This document shows positions 45,497 through 54,175 of a stretch of 64,000 nt of DNA, piece by piece. The DNA is from Nocardioides exalbidus (GTDB taxonomy: Bacteria > Actinomycetota > Actinomycetes > Propionibacteriales > Nocardioidaceae): assembly GCF_900105585.1 (NCBI RefSeq), contig NZ_FNRT01000002.1, forward strand, positions 3,410,001 to 3,474,000. Direction: 5' to 3'. The notes under the pieces were generated by a model. It worked only from the letters and a program-made list of their open reading frames with translations. It searched no databases and was not told where the DNA came from. Position numbers and translations under genes: made by a program. Every line of letters starts with the position of its first letter. Position 1 is the stretch's first letter.

Positions 45497-46717
45497 ATGA
45501 GCTCCGGAGCCTGGACCAACTGGGTCGGCAACCAGTCCTTCACCCCGTCGTCGATCGTGGCGCCGCGTGACGAGGAGGAGGTCGCCTCGCTGGTCCGGCA
45601 GGCCGCCGAGCGCGGGACGGGCGTGCGCGTCGCGGGCGCCGGTCACTCCTTCACGCCGGTGGTGCAGACCGGCGGCACGGTGCTCGACCTGTCCGCGCTC
45701 ACCGGTGTCGTGGCGACGGACCCGGTCGCCCGCCGCGCGACGGCCTTGGCCGGCACCCGGATCCGCGACTTCTACGAGCCGCTGTGGCGCGTCGGCCTGG
45801 CGTTGCGCAACCAGGGCGACATCGACACCCAGCAGATCGCCGGGGCGGTCGCGACCGGCACGCACGGGTCGGGCACGCGCTGCACGAGCCTCTCAGGGGT
45901 CGTGCGCGGGATGCGACTCGTGACGGCGTCCGGCGAGGTCCGCGACATCGGCGAGGACGAGCCCGACCTGCTGCATGCCGCCCAGGTCTCGGTCGGCATG
46001 CTCGGCGTGGTGACGCAGCTCGACCTCGCCGTCACCGACGCCTACCGGCTCCGCGAGCACGTCAGCCTCCGGTCGTGGGACGACGTGATGGAGCACTGGG
46101 ACCAGCTCGTCGCCGAGCACCGCCACTTCGGGATGTTCTGGCTGCCCACCGAGGAGTCGGGGGCGCTCTACAACCTCGACGGCCACGGCGAGCGGCTGCA
46201 GGACCAGTGCTACGTCAAGGTGTACGACGAGGTGGGGCCCGACGTCGCCGACGACGACACCGTCGGGCGCCGGGTCGACCGCTGCTACCGGATCTTCCCG
46301 ATGGTCTACGACCCCAACTTCCACGAGCTCGAGTACTTCGTGGCGATCGAGAAGGCGCCCGAGGCCCTGCAGGCGATGCGCGAGCTGATGCTGCGCAGCC
46401 TGCCCGACTCGATCTACCCGCTCGAGGTGCGCACCGTGGGCCGCGACGAGGCGTTCCTGTCCTCGCAGCACGGCACCGACACCGTGGTCATCTCGGTCTC
46501 GGGCACCCCCGGCACGGACTACTGGGCCTACCTCCGCTCGGTCGACGCGCTGCTCGCCCGGTTCGACGCCCGGGTCCACTGGGGCAAGCTGCACTTCCTC
46601 ACCCCCGAGCGGCTGCACGAGCTCTACCCGCGCGCCGACGACTTCATCGCGATCCGGCGCGAGCTCGACCCGGAGGGGATGTTCCTCAACGACCACCTGC
46701 GGCCGCTCTTCGCGTGA
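45497..46717 (+). CDS. D-arabinono-1,4-lactone/L-gulonolactone oxidase family protein
   Basis: A 406-residue VAO-type FAD oxidase. The PP-loop VRVAGAGHSFTP includes His50, which in related alditol and gulonolactone oxidases binds FAD covalently. ATGTHGSG lies near residue 120 and the C-terminal HWGK (about 360) is the ALO signature. It would oxidise a sugar lactone or alditol with oxygen. No Shine-Dalgarno is seen, and CAGTCT ends 6 nt before the ATG. It is divergent from the DGPF gene. Confidence 0.92.
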   Translation: MSSGAWTNWVGNQSFTPSSIVAPRDEEEVASLVRQAAERGTGVRVAGAGHSFTPVVQTGGTVLDLSALTGVVATDPVARRATALAGTRIRDFYEPLWRVGLALRNQGDIDTQQIAGAVATGTHGSGTRCTSLSGVVRGMRLVTASGEVRDIGEDEPDLLHAAQVSVGMLGVVTQLDLAVTDAYRLREHVSLRSWDDVMEHWDQLVAEHRHFGMFWLPTEESGALYNLDGHGERLQDQCYVKVYDEVGPDVADDDTVGRRVDRCYRIFPMVYDPNFHELEYFVAIEKAPEALQAMRELMLRSLPDSIYPLEVRTVGRDEAFLSSQHGTDTVVISVSGTPGTDYWAYLRSVDALLARFDARVHWGKLHFLTPERLHELYPRADDFIAIRRELDPEGMFLNDHLRPLFA

Positions 46718-46743
46718 GGCCCGGCTTGGCCGGGTCGCGCACG

Positions 46744-47904
46744 ATGGACGGCATGAAGCCAGTCGCCGTGGCCGTCGCAGGGTTCCTCGTCGCCGTCACC
46801 ACGGCCTGCTCCGGTGACACCGCGAGGTCGGGTGCGCTCGGTCCGGCGACCGCGGAGGACGACGACACCTGGCCGTTCCGGGTCGTCGAGGTCGACCGGC
46901 TCGACGACCCGTGGGCGATGGCGTTCCTGCCCGACAGCGACGACCTGCTCATCACCGAGCGCACCGGCACGCTGCACCTCCGCGACGGCGGGACCGGCAA
47001 CCGGATCGAGGTCTCCGGCACGCCCGAGGTGGCCGTCGCCGGCCAGGGCGGTCTGGGCGACGTGCTGCCGGCTCCGTCGTACGCCGAGGACGGACTCGTC
47101 TACCTCAGCTGGGTCGAGGAGGGCGACGGCGGGACCGGCGCAGCCGTCGGTCGCGCGCGGCTGGTGACCGGCGAGGACGAGGCGGCTCTCGAGGACCTCG
47201 AGGTGATCTGGCGGCAGACCCCGAAGACCGGGGGCGACGGCCACTTCAGCCACCGGCTGGCCTTCTCGCCCGACGGCCGGCACCTCTTCGTCTCCTCCGG
47301 CGAGCGGCAGCAGGGAGCCCCGGCCCAGGACACCTCCAACACGCTCGGCACGATCGTCCGCCTCACGCTCGACGGCGAGCCCGCGCCCGGCAACCCGCTG
47401 GCCGACGAGGGCGGCGTCTCCGCGGAGATCTGGAGCTGGGGGCACCGCAACCCGCTGGGCCTGGAGTTCGCGCCCGACGGCACGCTCTGGTCGTCCGAGA
47501 TGGGACCCGAGGGCGGCGACGAGCTCAACCTCGTCGAGGCCGGTGCCAACTACGGCTGGCCCGAGGTGTCCAACGGCAGCGACTACGGCGGCGGGGAGAT
47601 CCCCGACCACGAGGAGGGTGACGGGTACGCCGCACCTGCCGCGTGGTGGACGCCGAGCATCTCGCCGGGAAGCCTGATGATCTACGGCGGCGACCTCTTC
47701 GACGGGTGGACCGGCGACGCCTTCCTCGGCGCGCTCTCGGGCGAGGCGCTCGTGCGCGTCGACCTCGACGGGTCGTCCGCGACGAGGGCCGAGGTGTTCG
47801 ACCTCGGTGAGCGGATCCGGGCGGTCGAGGAGGGACCGGACGGCGCGATCTGGTTGCTGGAGGACGCCGGCGCTGGACGCCTCCTCCGACTGACCCCGGC
47901 CTGA
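46744..47904 (+). CDS. PQQ-type soluble sugar dehydrogenase lipoprotein
   Basis: A 386-residue six-bladed beta-propeller of the glucose/sorbosone dehydrogenase family. It has a short lipoprotein-like signal (VAVAGFLVAVTTAC, Cys about 22), DDPWAMAFLPD, HFSHRLAFSPDGRHLFVSSGE, WSWGHRNPLGLEF and SSEMGPEGGDELN. Family members oxidise aldoses with PQQ, and many actinobacterial homologs have unproven activity. It follows the aldonolactone oxidase by 26 bp, so both may act in sugar oxidation at the envelope. Met at 46753 is an alternative start. Confidence 0.9.
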   Translation: MDGMKPVAVAVAGFLVAVTTACSGDTARSGALGPATAEDDDTWPFRVVEVDRLDDPWAMAFLPDSDDLLITERTGTLHLRDGGTGNRIEVSGTPEVAVAGQGGLGDVLPAPSYAEDGLVYLSWVEEGDGGTGAAVGRARLVTGEDEAALEDLEVIWRQTPKTGGDGHFSHRLAFSPDGRHLFVSSGERQQGAPAQDTSNTLGTIVRLTLDGEPAPGNPLADEGGVSAEIWSWGHRNPLGLEFAPDGTLWSSEMGPEGGDELNLVEAGANYGWPEVSNGSDYGGGEIPDHEEGDGYAAPAAWWTPSISPGSLMIYGGDLFDGWTGDAFLGALSGEALVRVDLDGSSATRAEVFDLGERIRAVEEGPDGAIWLLEDAGAGRLLRLTPA

Positions 47905-47906
47905 CC

Positions 47907-47912
47907 TAGTCT
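47907..47912 (+). promoter_or_regulatory. -10 element TAGTCT
   Basis: TAGTCT ends 6 nt before ATG at 47919, 3 bp after the previous stop codon. It indicates an internal leaderless promoter for the methyltransferase pair. Confidence 0.4.
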
Positions 47913-47918
47913 CAGGGC

Positions 47919-48212
47919 ATGACGGAGTTCCAGGTGACGCGGTGGCGCGAGCTGCCCTCGATGGTGGCCGCCCGGCAGGGCGAGGAGACCGCGAAGGTCC
48001 AGCTCGCGGCGAGGTTCCAGGAGGCCATCGACGAGGCCGCGATGCGGCTCGGTGACACGGGCGCGACCGACTACCTCGAGGGCTGGGAGCGCACGCCCTG
48101 GACCGAGGCCGACGGCGCCCCGGCCGAGGTGCTCGACCGGGTCGCGGCCGAGCTCGACGCGCAGTGGCCGGCCGAGAAGATCGCCGCCTACCTCGACGGG
48201 CTCACCCAGTGA
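47919..48212 (+). CDS. PF13769 'virulence factor' family small protein
   Basis: A 97-residue protein with VTRWRELPSMVAARQGEETAKVQLAARFQEAIDEAAMRLG and DYLEGWERTPW. This pattern matches the small family that databases label virulence factor, found mainly next to methyltransferase and folate-linked genes in non-pathogens. The name should not be read as function. It overlaps the homocysteine methyltransferase gene by 4 bp (GTGA), which argues for a shared role in methyl transfer. Confidence 0.65.
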   Translation: MTEFQVTRWRELPSMVAARQGEETAKVQLAARFQEAIDEAAMRLGDTGATDYLEGWERTPWTEADGAPAEVLDRVAAELDAQWPAEKIAAYLDGLTQ

Positions 48213-49099
48213 GCGCCAACCGCCTGGCCGCCCTGGTCGGCGACGCCCGGCCCGTCCTCCTCGACGGTGGCATGGGCACCCTCCTGCAGGACAGCGGCCT
48301 CGAGGACGGCAACCCCGGCGAGCTCTGGAACCTGGAGAACCCCGACGCCATCCGCGCCGCCCACGCGTCCTACGCCGAGGCGGGCGCGCGCATCCTCACC
48401 ACCAACACGTTCGGCGGCACCCGACCGCGCCTCGACATGCACGGCCTCGGCGACCGCCTCCACGAGGTCAACCAGCGCGCGGCGGAGATCGCGCGGTCGG
48501 TGGCCGACGAGCACGGCCTGCTCGTGGCCGGCGACCTCGGCCCGACCGGCGAGCTGTTCGCGCCGCTCGGCACGATGACGCCGGAGGAGGCGCAGGGGTT
48601 CTACGCCGAGCAGCTGCGCGGGCTCGTCGCCGGCGGCATCGACCTGGTGCTCGTCGAGACGCTCAGCGACCTCGGCGAGGCCGACGCCGCGATCGCCGCC
48701 GCCCGCGAGGTGGCGCCCGACCTGCCGGTCGTGGTGACGATGAGCTTCGACACCAACCTCCGCACGATGATGGGGGTGCGTCCGGCCGACGCCGTCACGC
48801 ACCTGGCCGCGGCCGGTGCCGACGCGGTCGGCGCCAACTGCGGTCGCGGCCCGGAGGAGATGGAGGTCATCGCCGCCGAGATGGTGGCCGCCCGTCCCGA
48901 CGGCCTGCTCCTCGTCGCGCAGTCCAACGCGGGGCTCCCGCAGGTCGTGGGCGACCACTTCGAGTACGACGCCACGGCCGACGACATGGCCGCCCACGCG
49001 TCGCGCCTCGCGGGGATCGGCCTCGACCTCGTCGGTGGGTGCTGCGGCTCGACGCCGACGCACATCGCCGCCATCGGCGCGGAGCTCACCTCGGCCTGA
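48209..49099 (+). CDS. Homocysteine S-methyltransferase family protein
   Basis: A 296-residue TIM-barrel methyltransferase of the MmuM/BHMT/MetH-N type. DGGMGTLLQ starts the barrel. The zinc-binding cysteines are in GANCGRG (about 211) and GGCCGSTP (about 278-279). ILTTNTFGGTRPRL is a substrate-loop motif. It moves a methyl group to homocysteine from a donor that cannot be predicted (S-methylmethionine, betaine or methylcobalamin). The start GTG overlaps the stop of the PF13769 gene, so translation is coupled. Confidence 0.93.
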   Translation: MSANRLAALVGDARPVLLDGGMGTLLQDSGLEDGNPGELWNLENPDAIRAAHASYAEAGARILTTNTFGGTRPRLDMHGLGDRLHEVNQRAAEIARSVADEHGLLVAGDLGPTGELFAPLGTMTPEEAQGFYAEQLRGLVAGGIDLVLVETLSDLGEADAAIAAAREVAPDLPVVVTMSFDTNLRTMMGVRPADAVTHLAAAGADAVGANCGRGPEEMEVIAAEMVAARPDGLLLVAQSNAGLPQVVGDHFEYDATADDMAAHASRLAGIGLDLVGGCCGSTPTHIAAIGAELTSA

Positions 49100-49114
49100 T
49101 CGCCGCGACCGGGC

Positions 49115-49870
49115 TCAACCGACGCGCGGCCGACGTGCGTCCCCGGGCAGCCCGAACTCGGTGTGCACGCCGGGGCTGAAGCCGATGTGGTCCGGTGGCC
49201 GCGCGTCGAGGTCCGGCAGGCCCACCGAGCGCATCAGGCCGTCGTCGAGCTCCAGCAGCTCCGCGTCGTGCACGGGCCACGGCTCGTGGCGGTTGGGCAC
49301 GTAGAGCGTGCGTCCCCACCAGCGGCTGTGGAGTCCCCACCTGGCGCTGAGGAAGTGGTCGAGCTCGGTGGGCGTCCGTGCGGGGCCGGCGCGGACCACG
49401 ATGCGGCTCGACCCGGACGTGCCCGGCCAGCGCAGCCGGGCGTCGTACGCATGCACGTCGCCGTCCCGGCGGTAGCGCATGCGCGCCCAGCGGTAGGGCA
49501 CGCCGAAGCCCGCTCGCGCTCCGACCACGACGGCAGCGCGATCGGTGTCCAGGCTGAGGAACACGATGCCGCGGCGACCGGTCCGGTCGACCGAGTAGAG
49601 GCGCACGTTGGTCTCGAGGAAGGTGCCCAACCACGGGATGGCCGGCCCGCGACCCACCCCGGCCCCGACCATGCGGAAGGGGATCAGCCCGACGTAGGTG
49701 CGCCCGTCGAGGGTGTCGGGCCGCACCCCGGGCGGCATCCGGTGCGCCACCTCGGCCGGGTCGACGGCCCAGTGCAGGAAGGTCAGGTCGCGCCAGTGCT
49801 GGCTCATCACCACGGTCCGCGTCATGCCCGGGGCCTCCGGCGACAGAGGCTCGACCTCGGGGACCTCCAC
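49115..49870 (-). CDS. DUF2071 (YqjF-like) protein
   Basis: A 251-residue DUF2071 protein: QHWRDLTFLHWAVDPAEVAHRMPPGV, GRTYVGLIPFRM and ETNVRLY are the family patterns. These proteins have an acetoacetate-decarboxylase-like barrel, with unknown activity. The start is GTG at 49870 with TAGGGT 6 nt upstream. It converges on the methyltransferase gene across 15 bp. Confidence 0.9.
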   Translation of the reverse strand: MEVPEVEPLSPEAPGMTRTVVMSQHWRDLTFLHWAVDPAEVAHRMPPGVRPDTLDGRTYVGLIPFRMVGAGVGRGPAIPWLGTFLETNVRLYSVDRTGRRGIVFLSLDTDRAAVVVGARAGFGVPYRWARMRYRRDGDVHAYDARLRWPGTSGSSRIVVRAGPARTPTELDHFLSARWGLHSRWWGRTLYVPNRHEPWPVHDAELLELDDGLMRSVGLPDLDARPPDHIGFSPGVHTEFGLPGDARRPRVG

Positions 49871-49876
49871 GCCTCC

Positions 49877-49882
49877 ACCCTA
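49877..49882 (-). promoter_or_regulatory. -10 element TAGGGT for the DUF2071 gene
   Basis: On the minus strand TAGGGT ends 6 nt before the GTG start at 49870. Confidence 0.4.
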
Positions 49883-49935
49883 GGAGCGCCGGCAAGGCCC
49901 ACGAGCCTCCGTTTCCCGATGTCCCTTGTCTGATC

Positions 49936-49941
49936 TAGGGT
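49936..49941 (+). promoter_or_regulatory. -10 element TAGGGT for the ABC-2 exporter operon
   Basis: TAGGGT ends 7 nt before GTG at 49949, and no ribosome binding site is present. This suggests a leaderless three-gene mRNA. Confidence 0.45.
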
Positions 49942-49948
49942 CCCGATC

Positions 49949-50875
49949 GTGACGGAAGCGATGATCTCGGCTCGCGGACTGCGCAAGTCCTTCGGTGACT
50001 TCGAGGCGGTCAAGGGGATCGACGTCGAGGTCCGCAAGGGCGAGGCCTTCGGGTTCCTCGGTCCCAACGGCGCCGGCAAGTCCTCCACGATGCGGATGAT
50101 CGCCTCGGTCAGCCCGGTCTCGGGCGGCGAGCTGCGGATCCTCGGCATGGACCCGGCCACCGACGGCCCCGCGATCCGTGGACGGCTCGGCGTGTGCCCG
50201 CAGGAGGACACGCTCGACAACGAGCTCAACGTCTTCGACAACCTCTACATCTACGGCCGCTACTTCGGCATCGACCGTGCGACCTGCCGCGAGCGCGCGC
50301 GTGAGCTCCTCGAGTTCGCCCAGATCACCGACAAGGCGAAGGCCAAGGTCGAGGACCTCTCCGGCGGCATGAAGCGTCGCCTGACGATCGCTCGCAGCCT
50401 GATCAACAACCCCGACGTCCTCCTGCTCGACGAGCCCACCACCGGTCTCGACCCGCAGGCGCGCCACGTCCTGTGGGACCAGCTCTTCCGGCTCAAGCAG
50501 GCCGGCGTCACCCTCGTCATCACCACCCACTACATGGACGAGGCCGAGCAGCTCTGCGACCGGCTCGTCGTGATGGACAAGGGCCTGATCGCCGCCGAGG
50601 GCTCGCCCCGCGAGCTCATCGATGCCCACTCGACCCGCGAGGTGGCCGAGCTGCGCTTCGGCGTCGGCGAGCACGAGGCGCTGGCCGAGAAGGTCGAGGA
50701 CCTCGGCGAGCGCGTCGAGGTGCTGCCCGACCGGCTGCTCGTCTACAGCGACCACGGCGAGGAGGTGCTGACGGCCGTCCACGACCGGGGGCTCACGCCG
50801 ATCGCCACGCTCGTGCGACGCTCGACCCTCGAGGACGTCTTCCTGCGCCTCACCGGCCGGAGCCTGGCGGACTGA
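49949..50875 (+). CDS. ABC-2 type exporter, ATP-binding subunit
   Basis: A 308-residue ATPase of the NodI/DrrA group. It has GPNGAGKSS (Walker A, 38-46), CPQED (Q-loop), LSGGMKRRL (signature, about 138), LLLDEPTTGLDP (Walker B) and THYMDEAE (H-loop), then a C-terminal regulatory tail (about 235-308). The TGATG overlap with the first permease gene shows translational coupling. With the two permeases it forms an ABC-2 exporter; the cargo (drug, lipid or polysaccharide) is not evident. Confidence 0.95.
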   Translation: MTEAMISARGLRKSFGDFEAVKGIDVEVRKGEAFGFLGPNGAGKSSTMRMIASVSPVSGGELRILGMDPATDGPAIRGRLGVCPQEDTLDNELNVFDNLYIYGRYFGIDRATCRERARELLEFAQITDKAKAKVEDLSGGMKRRLTIARSLINNPDVLLLDEPTTGLDPQARHVLWDQLFRLKQAGVTLVITTHYMDEAEQLCDRLVVMDKGLIAAEGSPRELIDAHSTREVAELRFGVGEHEALAEKVEDLGERVEVLPDRLLVYSDHGEEVLTAVHDRGLTPIATLVRRSTLEDVFLRLTGRSLAD

Positions 50876-51687
50876 TGGCGACCCAGACCCGGCCTGCCGG
50901 GACGCTGACACCGTGGCAGGGCTTCGCCCGGCAGTACGACTACTGGCTGACCGTCTACAAGCGCACCTGGCGCGGGGGAGTGATCAGCTCCTTCGCCACA
51001 CCGCTGTTCTACGTCCTCGCGATGGGCGTGCTGCTCGGCGGCTTCATCGACGCCGACCCCGACACGCTCGAGGGAGCGACCTCCTACCTCGCCTTCATCG
51101 TCCCCGGCCTGGTCGCCGCGCACGCGATGACGATCGCGGTCAGCGAGTCGACGTACCCCGTGATGGGTGCCATCAAGTGGCACAAGACCTTCTTCGCCCA
51201 GCTCGCGACGCCGCTGGCCGTGCGCGACCTGGTCAACGCGTTCGTCGGGTTCGTCGTCTTCCGCGTCGCCACGGCGTGCGGCGTGTTCATGCTCGTGCTC
51301 GCGCCCTTCGGCGTCTTCGAGACCTGGTGGGGGCCGGTCGTGGCGTGGCTCGCACAGGTGCTGGTCGGCACGGCCTTCTCGCTCCTCGCCTTCGGCTACT
51401 CGGCCCGGCTGAAGTCGGAGGAGGGGTTCGGCGTGCTGTTCCGCCTCGGCGTCCTGCCGCTGACGTTGTTCTCCGGAGCGTTCTTCCCGATCTCCAACCT
51501 GGGTCCGGTCCTCGAGTGGGTGGCGCGGCTGACCCCGCTGTGGCACGGCGTCTCGCTGTCGCGGATGTTCTGCCTCGACACGGTCGACTGGCCGCTCGCG
51601 GCGGTCAACCTCGCCGTGCTGCTGGCCCTGTGCGTGCTCGGGTGGTTCTGGTCGGTCCGCGGCCTCGACAAGCGGCTGGAGGTCTGA
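50875..51687 (+). CDS. ABC-2 type exporter permease 1
   Basis: A 270-residue ABC-2 membrane subunit with about six helices. It has an N-terminal amphipathic stretch (ARQYDYWLTVYKRTWRGGV), TPLFYVLAMGVLLGGF, and the ABC-2 signature region LFSGAFFPISNLGPVLEWVARLTPLWHGVSLSR near the end. It overlaps the ATPase gene by 1 bp and is followed directly by a second, different permease, so the transporter is probably heterodimeric. Confidence 0.93.
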   Translation: MATQTRPAGTLTPWQGFARQYDYWLTVYKRTWRGGVISSFATPLFYVLAMGVLLGGFIDADPDTLEGATSYLAFIVPGLVAAHAMTIAVSESTYPVMGAIKWHKTFFAQLATPLAVRDLVNAFVGFVVFRVATACGVFMLVLAPFGVFETWWGPVVAWLAQVLVGTAFSLLAFGYSARLKSEEGFGVLFRLGVLPLTLFSGAFFPISNLGPVLEWVARLTPLWHGVSLSRMFCLDTVDWPLAAVNLAVLLALCVLGWFWSVRGLDKRLEV

Positions 51688-51688
51688 C

Positions 51689-52495
51689 GTGGCCGCGCTC
51701 GTCCCGGGGGTCATCCCCGCACCACTCACCCCGGCGCACGCCGCCCGGCTGCTCGTGCTGCGCAACTTCATCGTCTACAAGTCGGCGTGGAAGCTCTTCC
51801 TCACCGGCTTCCTCGAGCCCGTGCTGTACCTCTTCTCGATCGGCATCGGCGTCGGCCAGCTCATCGACAGCTTCGAGTTCCACGGGGAGCAGGTGCCCTA
51901 CGCCGCCTTCGTGGCGCCGGCGATGCTCGCCACGTCGGCCTTCAACGGCGCTCTCCTCGACTCGACCTTCAACGTCTTCTTCAAGCTGAAGTACGAGAAG
52001 CTCTACGACCAGATGCTCGCCACGCCGCTCACCACCGGCGACATCGCGCGTGGCGAGATCGCGTGGGGGCTGATCCGCGGGTCGGTGTACTCCGCCGCGT
52101 TCCTCCTGGTGATGCTTGCGATGGGGCTGGTCGACTCGTGGTGGGCCGTGCTGGCACTGCCGGCGGCGATCCTCATCGCGTTCGCCTTCTCGGCCGTCTG
52201 CATGGCGCTGACCACCTGGATGACGTCGTGGCAGGACTTCGACAAGATCACGCTCGCCCAGATGCCGCTGTTCCTCTTCTCCGCAACCTTCTTCCCCGTC
52301 GAGGCGTTCGGCAGCAGCGTCCTGCGGTGGGTCGTCGAGGCCACCCCGCTCTACCGCGGCGTCGTGCTCTGCCGCGAGCTCACGACCGGCGTGGTCACCT
52401 GGGAGTCGGCGGTCTCGGTCGTCTACCTCGTGGCGATGGGTGTCGCCGGCCTGCTCGTCGTACGCCGTCGCCTGGACCGGCTGCTGCTCACCTGA
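51689..52495 (+). CDS. ABC-2 type exporter permease 2
   Basis: A 268-residue ABC-2 permease with about six helices. Its C-terminal signature region (LFLFSATFFPVEAFGSSVLRWVVEATPLYRGVVLCREL) is similar to that of the preceding subunit, pointing to old duplication. The start is GTG at 51689, one base after the previous stop. Confidence 0.93.
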   Translation: MAALVPGVIPAPLTPAHAARLLVLRNFIVYKSAWKLFLTGFLEPVLYLFSIGIGVGQLIDSFEFHGEQVPYAAFVAPAMLATSAFNGALLDSTFNVFFKLKYEKLYDQMLATPLTTGDIARGEIAWGLIRGSVYSAAFLLVMLAMGLVDSWWAVLALPAAILIAFAFSAVCMALTTWMTSWQDFDKITLAQMPLFLFSATFFPVEAFGSSVLRWVVEATPLYRGVVLCRELTTGVVTWESAVSVVYLVAMGVAGLLVVRRRLDRLLLT

Positions 52496-52527
52496 CCAAC
52501 CTCTGGCCAACGCCGAGAATCCCGTCC

Positions 52528-52533
52528 TAGGTT
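52528..52533 (+). promoter_or_regulatory. -10 element TAGGTT for the acyl-CoA synthetase gene
   Basis: TAGGTT ends 6 nt before ATG at 52540. No Shine-Dalgarno is present. Confidence 0.4.
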
Positions 52534-52539
52534 GCTGGG

Positions 52540-54156
52540 ATGGGCTCCTACGCACAGGGCGAGACCACTCCGGCGCTGCTGGAGGAGACGATCGGCGCCA
52601 ACCTGGAGCGCACCGTGGCGGCGTACGCCGACCGCGAGGCGCTGGTGGAGTGCAGCAGCGGGCGCCGCTGGACCTGGGCCGAGCTCGACCGTGAGGTCGA
52701 CCGGCTCGCGCGCGGACTGGTCGGCGCGGGCATCGCGAAGGGCGACCGGGTCGGCATCTGGGGGCCCAACAGCGCCGAGTGGACGCTGGTGCAGCTCGCG
52801 ACGGCGAAGGTCGGTGCGATCCTGGTCAACGTCAACCCGTCCTACCGGACGCACGAGTTCTCCTACGTGGCCAACCAGAGCGGCATGCGGCTGCTCGTCG
52901 CCGCGACGTCGTTCAGGACGAGCGACTACCGCGGGATGGTCGAGCAGACGGCCGGCGACACGACGGCGCTGGAGCGGGTCGTCCACCTCGACGAGGAGGC
53001 GAGCTGGGGCGGCCTCCTCGCCGACGGTGAGGGCGTCGGTGACGACGACCTGCGGACGCGTTCGGCCTCGCTCGAGCCGACCGACCCGATCAACATCCAG
53101 TACACCTCCGGCACGACCGGCTTCCCCAAGGGCGCGACGCTCAGCCACCGCAACATCCTCAACAACGGCTACCTCGTCGGCGAGGTCTGCCGCTACACCG
53201 CCGAGGACCGGGTCTGCATCCCGGTGCCCTTCTACCACTGCTTCGGCATGGTCATGGGCAACCTCGCGTGCACCTCGCACGGCGCCACGATGGTGATCCC
53301 GGCGCCGGGCTTCGACCCGGCCCTGACGCTGAAGGCGACGGCGGAGGAGCGGTGCACGTCGCTCTACGGCGTGCCGACGATGTTCATCGCCGAGTGGGCG
53401 CTGCCCGACCTGGCGTCCTACGACCTCTCCTCCGTGCGCACCGGGATCATGGCCGGCTCGCCGTGCCCCGAGGAGATGATGAAGAAGCTCATCGACGCGG
53501 GGATCGACGAGATGACGATCTGCTACGGCATGACCGAGACGTCACCGGTCTCCACGCAGACCCACACCGACGACTCGCTCGAGCGCAAGGTCGGCACCGT
53601 CGGGCGGGTCACGCCGCACCTCGAGGTCAAGGTCGTCGACCCGGTCACCGGCGACACCGTCCCCCGGGGCGAGGCGGGGGAGTTCTGCACCCGCGGCTAC
53701 TCGGTGATGGTCGGCTACTGGGAGGACCCGGAGAAGACCGCCGAGGCCGTCGACCCGGACGGCTGGATGCACACCGGCGACCTCGGCGTGATGGACGACG
53801 ACGGCTACGTCCGGATCACCGGCCGCATCAAGGACATGGTCATCCGCGGCGGCGAGAACATCTACCCGCGCGAGATCGAGGAGTTCCTCTACACCCACCC
53901 CGACATCGAGGACGTGCAGGTCGTCGGCGTCCCGGACGCGAAGTACGGCGAGGAGCTGTGCGCGTGGCTGCGGATGCGCGCCGGTACGACGCCGCTCGAC
54001 GCCGAGGCCGTCCGCGAGTTCGCGTCCGGCAGGCTGGCCCACTACAAGATCCCGCGCTACGTGATGGTCGTCGAGGAGTTCCCGATGACGGTGACCGGCA
54101 AGGTCCGCAAGGTCGAGATGCGCGAGGTGTCGGCGCAGGAGCTCGGGCTCGGCTGA
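52540..54156 (+). CDS. AMP-binding acyl-CoA synthetase (FadD-like)
   Basis: A 538-residue ANL-superfamily ligase that activates fatty or related carboxylic acids to acyl-CoA through an acyl-AMP. It has YTSGTTGFPKGATLSH (P-loop, about 188), YGMTETSP (motif A5), GWMHTGDLG (A7), RIKDMVIRGGENIYP (A8 hinge) and the catalytic lysine in MTVTGKVRKVEM. It is full length. The chain length preferred cannot be told. It stands alone between the exporter operon and a convergent yihY-type gene. Confidence 0.94.
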   Translation: MGSYAQGETTPALLEETIGANLERTVAAYADREALVECSSGRRWTWAELDREVDRLARGLVGAGIAKGDRVGIWGPNSAEWTLVQLATAKVGAILVNVNPSYRTHEFSYVANQSGMRLLVAATSFRTSDYRGMVEQTAGDTTALERVVHLDEEASWGGLLADGEGVGDDDLRTRSASLEPTDPINIQYTSGTTGFPKGATLSHRNILNNGYLVGEVCRYTAEDRVCIPVPFYHCFGMVMGNLACTSHGATMVIPAPGFDPALTLKATAEERCTSLYGVPTMFIAEWALPDLASYDLSSVRTGIMAGSPCPEEMMKKLIDAGIDEMTICYGMTETSPVSTQTHTDDSLERKVGTVGRVTPHLEVKVVDPVTGDTVPRGEAGEFCTRGYSVMVGYWEDPEKTAEAVDPDGWMHTGDLGVMDDDGYVRITGRIKDMVIRGGENIYPREIEEFLYTHPDIEDVQVVGVPDAKYGEELCAWLRMRAGTTPLDAEAVREFASGRLAHYKIPRYVMVVEEFPMTVTGKVRKVEMREVSAQELGLG

Positions 54157-54157
54157 G

Positions 54158-54175
54158 GAGCGGCCTCAACCGCTC
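54158..54175. terminator. Short inverted repeat between convergent genes
   Basis: GAGCGG (54158-54163) and CCGCTC (54170-54175) form a 6-bp stem with a 6-nt loop between the acyl-CoA synthetase and yihY-type genes. It is weak as a terminator. Confidence 0.3.

Noticed and set aside
47919..48212. Virulence gene
   Set aside because: The family label is historical; the context is methyl transfer metabolism.
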